64,000 nt of DNA from Lasiodiplodia sp. COLG20 (taxonomy: Eukaryota; Ascomycota; Dothideomycetes; Botryosphaeriales; Botryosphaeriaceae): NCBI GenBank assembly GCA_009801085.1, contig VNWV01000004.1, positions 2,046,001 through 2,110,000 on the forward strand, given 5' to 3'. Under the pieces are notes generated by a model that saw nothing but the letters and a program-made list of their open reading frames with translations, was not told the DNA's origin and did not search any database. Shown piece by piece: positions 58,269 through 64,000 of the stretch. How positions within the stretch are numbered: position 1 is the stretch's first letter; every line of letters starts with the position of its first letter. A program made the translations under genes and the position numbers.

Positions 58269-59573
58269 ATGTACACACTTTTCCGGGACATTCTTCTGTT
58301 TGCGGGCACACTTGCTACAGCTGCACCGAGTGGACAAAGATACCGCGCAACCGGACGAGCAATCTATTTTCTCACCAACGACGCGAATAACGCAGTGGTT
58401 TCGATTCCCATTGCTGCCGATGGCACCCTGTCGGAAGGAACTGTCACTGTCACCGGTGGTGCGGGATCCAATGCCATCAACGGGGCAAACAACATGCCTG
58501 CCGCTCCAGACGCACTGGTGGCCCAATCGTCATTGACAATCGCCGGCAACGTAAGCCCCCTTCTCCTGTCCCTCTCATCCCCCAACCTCACCGCTAACGC
58601 ACACGTGCCTCAGAACCTCTTCGCCGTCAACGCCGGCTCCAACACCCTCAGCATGTTCTCCATCTCCGCCTCGGACCCCACCAAGCTCACGCCCGTCGGC
58701 CGCCCCGCCTCGGTCCCGGGCGACTTCCCCAACACGGTCGCCGCCTCGCCCAAGCACAACCTCGTCTGCGTCGGCACCACGGGCGCCCGGTCCGGCATCA
58801 CCTGCACCACCTTCTCGCCCACCACCGGCCTGACGATCGGGCTCGGCGACGACGGGCACAACATGGACGCCCTGCGCCCGTACGACCTGGGCCAATCCAC
58901 GCCGCCCGTCGGCCCGACCAACACGGTCTCGCAGGTCTTCTTCTCCGCCGACGAGAGCCGGCTCTACACGACCGTCAAGGGCGACCCGGCCAGCAACAAG
59001 ACGGGCTTCTTCTCCGTCTACGCCGTCGAGCAGAATATCGCCGGGAGCAAGCTCGCCATGCACGACACGCGCAGCTCGCCGTCGGGCACGGCCGTGCTGT
59101 TCGGCTCAGACATCATCCCCGGCAGCAACTCGCGCGTCTTCGTGACCGACCCGTCATTCGGCGCCGCCGTGCTGGACGTCGACGAGGCGAGCGGCGTGGC
59201 GACGCTGGCCGCGCGGGGCGCCATCGCGGGCCAGAAGGCGACGTGCTGGGGGACGGTGTCGGAGGCTACGCGCAGCGCGTTCGTGGCGGATGCGGGGATG
59301 AACAGGATGGTGGAGGTGAGTTTGGATGACGCGAGCGTCGTCTCGATGGTGGACTTGTCGTCGGCCGAGGATCGCGACCCGGGTCTGACCGATCTCAAGG
59401 CGGCGGGCAACTTTGTGTATGCGCTGTCGCCCGGCAATGGGACCACGGCTGCTGCGGTGACGGTGTTGGATGTTTCGGGGGGCAAGGGCGCCGGGCCGAG
59501 GATGGTGCAGCATTTTGAGCTTACGGGGCTTGGGGTGGGAAAGAATGCTCAGGGTATGGCTGTTCTTGTTTGA
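58269..59573 (+). CDS. secreted lactonase-like seven-bladed beta-propeller
   Basis: The protein resembles 3-carboxymuconate cyclase/6-phosphogluconolactonase-type propellers that are common as secreted fungal proteins. A signal peptide (MYTLFRDILLFAGTLATAAP) is followed by blade-like repeats such as IYFLTNDANNAVVSIPIAAD, NLFAVNAGSNTLSMFSISAS and SRVFVTDPSFGAAVLDVDEA. An intron is predicted at 58551-58613 (63 nt, GTAAGC donor, GCTAAC branch, CTCAG acceptor); it is in frame and stop-free, and removing it joins LTIAGN to NLFAVNAGSNT. The spliced protein is about 413 residues. The body is unusually G/C-rich compared with the leader and with the neighbouring intergenic DNA. Whether it has lactonase activity is unknown; many such secreted members have none demonstrated. 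Confidence 0.82.
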   Translation: MYTLFRDILLFAGTLATAAPSGQRYRATGRAIYFLTNDANNAVVSIPIAADGTLSEGTVTVTGGAGSNAINGANNMPAAPDALVAQSSLTIAGNVSPLLLSLSSPNLTANAHVPQNLFAVNAGSNTLSMFSISASDPTKLTPVGRPASVPGDFPNTVAASPKHNLVCVGTTGARSGITCTTFSPTTGLTIGLGDDGHNMDALRPYDLGQSTPPVGPTNTVSQVFFSADESRLYTTVKGDPASNKTGFFSVYAVEQNIAGSKLAMHDTRSSPSGTAVLFGSDIIPGSNSRVFVTDPSFGAAVLDVDEASGVATLAARGAIAGQKATCWGTVSEATRSAFVADAGMNRMVEVSLDDASVVSMVDLSSAEDRDPGLTDLKAAGNFVYALSPGNGTTAAAVTVLDVSGGKGAGPRMVQHFELTGLGVGKNAQGMAVLV

Positions 59574-59698
59574 GGGGGTTTGGCTTTTGTTGTTGTTCTT
59601 TTCTACACTGTCGGATATTGGTAACACTTCGAGAACGAACTTAATTAGAGCTTTCATAAATTGCTTGATATAATTAGAAACTGACATACACCTATCAT

Positions 59699-60763
59699 CT
59701 ACACCACTGGAGAAGACATCTGAGTGCTTATCCGTGCGATAGAATCAAACTCCTCGAGCGGAGTCCTTCCCAAGCCGCACTCCGACCCCACACCAAACCT
59801 ACTGTGACCAAGTACCCGGGCAGCAGTCTCCAACCTTCTCTGCGTGCCCTCCTCATCATCCGGATGTACCAGTCCCAGATAAAGCTCCGTATCCCCCAAC
59901 TCCAGCCCCTTCAACGGCGCAAAATACGCCTCATCATCCCTATCCTTCGGCACCGGAAAATGCACCCAGTTAACCTTCCTCTTCGCTGCCCTAAAAACCG
60001 CCGTCACCAGCTCCACAATCAACCCCGTATCCCTCGGCTGCACAAAATGCTCGTGCCCGATATCGCCATAGCACACGTGCAACCCAACCTCAACCCCCAC
60101 CCCCACCGCATCCACTAACGTCGTTATGCGCTCCACGATGTGGTCCATCAGCGGCTCCGGGTAGTACGGCGCGGCGTGCGGATAGTGCGCGCCCTCGAGC
60201 GTCGCCACCTCGCTCGCGACGTCGATCTGCACCGCCAACTCCTCCTCCGCCGCCGGCACGCCCCGCTGCACGCGGTCCAGCGCGCGCAGCAGCGCCGCCT
60301 CCCACACCGGCTCGAGCGCGGCCTTGTAGCCGTCGGCCAGCAGCGGCATGACGCCGCTCGCCGGCGGCACGCAGACCTGGAAGCGCGTGCGCCGCGGGAT
60401 GACCCCCTCATCCTTCAGCGCGGCGAAGGCGGCGTACGACTCCAGCGCCGCGGCGTCGTAGCCCGTGTCGAGGCCGCCGGCGGGGAGGAGGGAGAGCGTG
60501 CGCGCGATCTCGGCGGCGGGGACGGCCGGGCCGGGAGACAGGTCGGCCCAGTCGGTGCGGAGGACGTGCGGCGCGAAGCGGCCGATGACGTCGCGCTGGA
60601 AGGCGATGAAGCCCTGTCGGTGCGCGGGCTCGCCGTCGGGTAGACGTTTCAGGCGGGAGGGGAAGGCGGCGGCGCATTTGCGGAAGGAAGAAGGCGCGGA
60701 GGTGGCGCCGCAGATGCTGCCGACGAGGTGGACGCCGAGATCTGCTGTGGTGGCGGCGGACAT
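59699..60763 (-). CDS. MetE/UROD-like TIM-barrel protein of unknown function
   Basis: This single-exon frame of 354 residues looks like the stand-alone fungal proteins related to cobalamin-independent methionine synthase (MetE C-terminal domain) and the UROD superfamily. Landmarks are LPDGEPAHRQGFIAFQRDVI near residues 41-60, VCVPPASGVMPLLADGY, LAVQIDVASEVATLEG, VEVGLHVCYGDIGHEHFVQP, LYLGLVHPDDEEGTQRRLET and FGVGSECGLGR near the end. The last contains a Cys in the position expected of the zinc-ligand ECG motif of MetE. No signal peptide is present, so it is probably cytosolic. The ATG at 60763 is well placed. It converges with the lactonase-like gene, their stops lying 125 bases apart. True methionine synthase activity is unlikely, since the N-terminal half of MetE is missing. 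Confidence 0.78.
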   Translation of the reverse strand: MSAATTADLGVHLVGSICGATSAPSSFRKCAAAFPSRLKRLPDGEPAHRQGFIAFQRDVIGRFAPHVLRTDWADLSPGPAVPAAEIARTLSLLPAGGLDTGYDAAALESYAAFAALKDEGVIPRRTRFQVCVPPASGVMPLLADGYKAALEPVWEAALLRALDRVQRGVPAAEEELAVQIDVASEVATLEGAHYPHAAPYYPEPLMDHIVERITTLVDAVGVGVEVGLHVCYGDIGHEHFVQPRDTGLIVELVTAVFRAAKRKVNWVHFPVPKDRDDEAYFAPLKGLELGDTELYLGLVHPDDEEGTQRRLETAARVLGHSRFGVGSECGLGRTPLEEFDSIARISTQMSSPVV

Positions 60764-61279
60764 TTTTGCGGAGGTTGGCGGTGGTAGGTGCGGGAGAGGG
60801 TTTTAGTGGGCTGTATTGGTTTTCGGAATTACTTGAGGGATTGTCGGTAAATGCGTAATAAGTGTGCTCAGATGGAGTTTGGGAGACGACAGTTCAAGAG
60901 GATGCCGAAAATATCCTCCGATGCACTTCTCCGCCATTTAGAAAGCCCCGAATATATTGACCGATAGTGGCTGATGGCAGAGAGTCTCATGTAGATTAGG
61001 CTGCAGTGATCTTGTTAGGTTTAACTGAGTGTTGGTGGATAAAAGGGTCAGGAGCGCCAGTGCGGAGTAAATGCTCACAGAATCGGACTCTGCCAATGAC
61101 CATCTCTTTATTTTGCAGATCGACATACGTGTGGTCGGTCACATTGGCGTTGGCTTTTGGGTTCTGTGTAGAATCCCGCAATTTTGGGGTATTGTAGGTG
61201 GTCCAAGAGGAGAAAATGGCCAGGCCTGCGGAACGGATGCTGCATGTGGTGATGACGTAGCGGAACTTCAGCCGTACGT
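60764..61279. other. intergenic region, nothing recognised
   Basis: This is the promoter side of the MetE-like gene and the 3' side of the GT69 gene, both on the minus strand. A 95-codon frame at 60996-61283 lacks any recognisable domain and I do not call it. Confidence 0.5.
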
Positions 61280-62611
61280 TCAAACATGCTCCCAGCCCTT
61301 TTCCACTAGAACTTGCATCTCGTTAATTAGACAGTGCATCCCAGCTTCTTCATTTGGCATCCCCGCAGGTTGCTGCTCAGCCATCCAACTTTGCACTCTC
61401 CTCCGAACCACCCAGTCCTCCATGGGAGTCGAAACTCCGCCAAATAATCTCGCCAATCGATTATACCACATGCCAATGATTCGTTCCGTTGGCGAAGGCC
61501 ATACTCCGTCTGGTGTAGAGTTGACAATGTCGTAGGCAGCAGCTCCGTATGCCGTGCGCACGTTTGTGTTCAGCCAAACCCCTTTGGAGTTGCTGAGGGG
61601 GTTGTCGGCATGAATGAGACAACACTCGGAGCCCTCGAGATGCTGCGCGGCAAGCTGATCCGGGATACCTCTGAACTTGAGTGGCTGCTCCGCGGCAGTG
61701 AAAGGCGCTGCATCCATCGCCACCATTCCGTTCCAGCATGACTGCACGCGTACTGTACTACGGCCCGCCGCCATTTCGCTGCGCGTTGCTGATGAAGAGA
61801 AGTACGGCCATGTCTGCGTAAGCGTCTTGCGGCCCATGCTGTCCCTCAGTGCAAACGTGTCGTAGTAGGCTGGCGGCGCAGCGAAATCGAGACTGCACGC
61901 TGCAGCGTAGTCACCGCCATTGGTAGAGAGGAGATTGAGAGCATCTGATGTCTGTGATCCGAAGAAGTATGGTCAGAATATGAATGAGGTGGCGTTGTGG
62001 TAAGTGAATGGGATGAGGGCGCAGACCGTAAAGACAACATCATTTAGCCAAAGAACCTTAGTAAACGGCCTCCCATCTATACTCGAGGCTTTCAGCATCT
62101 CCTCCATAACACGGTTCCTTAGTTTGGCCAGGTAAGGTATCCGACGGAGCTCTTTTCTGCCCCTCGGTGTCCATATCCAACCTTCTTCACCAACAGCAGG
62201 AATCCGTTCTGTTGCATTCTTGTGCGTCACGGCGTCGAAAATAAAAGATCTGGGTACGCTCATCTGCTGCAACTCTGCATCCAGCTCCTGTAGTGCAGTT
62301 TTGCTACCATCCCAACTCCCGCTTTCAAGCACCGCGACGAAGACGTTGTCCGCACCGAGGTATTTCACCAAATCCAAGACGGCTTGATTCCACCTTGATC
62401 TTAGAATGGCTTCGTTGTTCCAGTGCATGCTGGCTATGAATATTCGTTCGTTGTGTTGAAGGCGAAACGTCGACGGCGAAACGCGTTGTGTGTGATCGAC
62501 ACACATGAGGGGATATGCATCGAGTAAAAGGACACAGGCAAGTGACAGTATCAATAAATCAACCCACTTCCGCCTTCTCCTTAGCAGGCCTTGTGGCGAT
62601 ACGAAAAGCAT
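61280..62611 (-). CDS. GT69 alpha-mannosyltransferase, CAP59/CMT1-type
   Basis: This is a Golgi type II glycosyltransferase of family 69, the family of cryptococcal CAP59 and alpha-1,3-mannosyltransferase CMT1, about 418 residues. Exon 1 (62611-62027) encodes a basic N-terminus, a membrane anchor (VDLLILSLACVLLLDAYPLM) and the family core: RIFIASMHWNNEAILRSRWN, FVAVLESGSWDGSKTALQEL, KELRRIPYLAKLRNRVMEEM and LWLNDVVFT. The intron is 62026-61952 (75 nt, GTCTGC donor, TTCTGAC branch, CACAG acceptor). Exon 2 continues in phase with SDALNLLSTNGGDYAAACSL, DFAAPPAYYDTFALRDS, SCWNGMVAMDAAPF and LEGSECCLIHADNPLS. The donor is probably GDP-mannose; the acceptor in ascomycetes is unknown. The stop at 61280 gives a usual family length. 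Confidence 0.9.
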
Positions 62612-64000
62612 GGAAGCTAATCCTCATGGTGATCAGAAAAATTATATCGTTTGGAACGCAAAGGAGTTTACCTGGTGGCTCAGCCGAAGGCTTCGGCTAC
62701 AGTATCATGAAAATCTGCAGCAGTGTCTGGAATTTGCAGATAGAAAGAGCTTCAGCGAGGTTATAAGAAGTAGGGGAAGGTGGGGCTTGTGGCCAAGACT
62801 TTCAGGGGAGAAGCGTTTGATATACGGCCGCATCGTGTTACAATTGCAAAACACATGCAGAGAATTTTACTCTTGGCCGTCTTTGTGAAACTTAACGTGT
62901 GTAATTTGACTATGTTTTGAGACACTGCATATGCGATGGAGGTGTCCGTCCAATCATAACGTTGTAGACGAGATACCAATCCAACGTAACACACCTCTGC
63001 ATCATTTCGGGTAAGCCAAAGGCGATTTGTAGGCCAAACCTTTTCACGTACCGATCAAAACCAAGGAAAACGCGCTTTGTAGCCCTCCTAGAAAGATATG
63101 AGGGGAAACACTCCATGAAGCTGCTTGAAGGGGTTGGAAATTACATTCTCTGCAAATTTCAATGTACTAAAAATAAGTATCTTACATACGAGAACGTTTA
63201 TATTTCATAGATAAGTTTTGAAGAGGTCGTGTTTAGGCTTTTCGGCACGATTGGGGATCGTATTTGGTAATTGCACCAATTTTAATCAACCTCTGTGCCT
63301 TTTTTTCAGTCCGGCTGAATTTTCTCGTGTAACAATGAGAAACGCTGGCGGACAGCTCTGCGCCACTTGTGAGGCGTAAAAGCCACTCGTAGATTATGTA
63401 ATCTCCCCGTCCACCTCTCTGCTGCATGTAGCGGAAAGGCCTTTCAGTTGAACAACACATCCCTACCAGTATGACCCACCCCTGTGGAGAATGAAAGCTT
63501 ACTTTGCCAACCCCATATCCATGCGATTACTGCCACGAACATGGGCGCCTCAGGTGAGACTGGGGTATGATTGGGTGGGTAGAACGGTAAACAACAGGCG
63601 GTTTTCAAAGAGCCTGTTTATATAGCGCGTGCTCTCCCTTCGAGTCGAGTTCCTATAGCCTCTGCCTCCCTTCCTGCTCACCTCGACGGTGTTGAATGCG
63701 CTCGAGGAGTGACTCGAACTCAGTGGCTTTTGTTGCCTTATGGCCTGAGTGCCTGAGGGCCTGAGGCAGAGAGACAAACTTTGAGCCTCTTCTCGAAACG
63801 CAACGACTCCAGAACGCTTTCATGGCTTGGGATCCTGTGACCCGGATAGCTTAAATTGAGAGATAAATGCAATGTCCATCTCCGAATGCAGCTGCCCCCG
63901 ATCTGTGTGGGACATGTGAGGCTTGGGATGTAAGTACCTGTGCACACCCGCACGTCCCAAGGCTGAGAACCAACAAGCTGAGCGCTCTCACGGCCGCGCT
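62612..64000. other. terminal region without a supportable gene
   Basis: This is upstream of the GT69 gene. Frames are short, no domain is recognised, and no tRNA-like pair of internal promoter boxes was found. A gene could begin beyond the window edge. Confidence 0.45.

Noticed and set aside
60140..60643. Plus-strand open frame opposite the MetE-like gene
   Set aside because: An Arg-rich shadow of a well-supported minus-strand gene.

Overview
The window looks like nuclear DNA of a filamentous ascomycete (Pezizomycotina). Coding regions are split by short introns of about 47-114 nt with GTRNGT donors, CTAAC/CTGAC-type branch sites and YAG acceptors. Start sites follow pyrimidine-rich leaders. 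Recognisable families are fungal: Rpn4-like C2H2 factor, HET domain, DUF6536, DUF3433, CAP10/GT90, CAP59/GT69, GT25 and GH76. Several broken copies carry C-to-T type nonsense changes in CpA context, as expected of repeat-induced point mutation (RIP). I could not resolve the class, and I found no tRNA, rRNA or CRISPR array.

Region 1 (1-25.4 kb) is sparse. It holds a Ser/Pro-rich conserved protein (4.5-6.1 kb), an HXT-like sugar transporter on the minus strand (12.1-14.0 kb) and an Rpn4-like transcription factor (19.2-21.4 kb), separated by 4-6 kb stretches without a supportable gene. A degenerate repeat lies at 10.4-11.3 kb.

Region 2 (25.4-50.3 kb) is accessory in character. It contains two related proteins with a six-cysteine module and a coiled coil (25.4-27.2 and 47.8-48.9 kb). 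A decayed repeat family of unknown nature sits mainly at 27.5-30.2 kb, with fragments at 10.4-11.3 and 49.1 kb. Other genes are a GT25 glycosyltransferase, a mid2-like membrane protein, a multi-membrane-span GT90 (CAP10-type) glycosyltransferase, an internally deleted kelch-type pseudogene, a GH76 alpha-1,6-mannanase-like protein, a DUF6536 membrane protein and a HET-domain pseudogene. A divergent gene pair at 47.8-50.3 kb may share an N-terminal domain.

Region 3 (50.3-64 kb) holds a conserved protein of unknown function, a large DUF3433 membrane protein whose otherwise intact frame contains an in-frame TAA, a five-exon bZIP factor, a secreted lactonase-like beta-propeller, a MetE/UROD-like protein and a GT69 (CAP59/CMT1-type) mannosyltransferase.

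Four carbohydrate-active genes (GT25, GT90, GH76, GT69) lie within about 31 kb, including relatives of the basidiomycete capsule families CAP10 and CAP59. This suggests a locus enriched in cell-wall or extracellular glycan functions, but their strands and spacing do not prove a co-regulated cluster. Splice sites were placed by eye and checked for frame; they are predictions.
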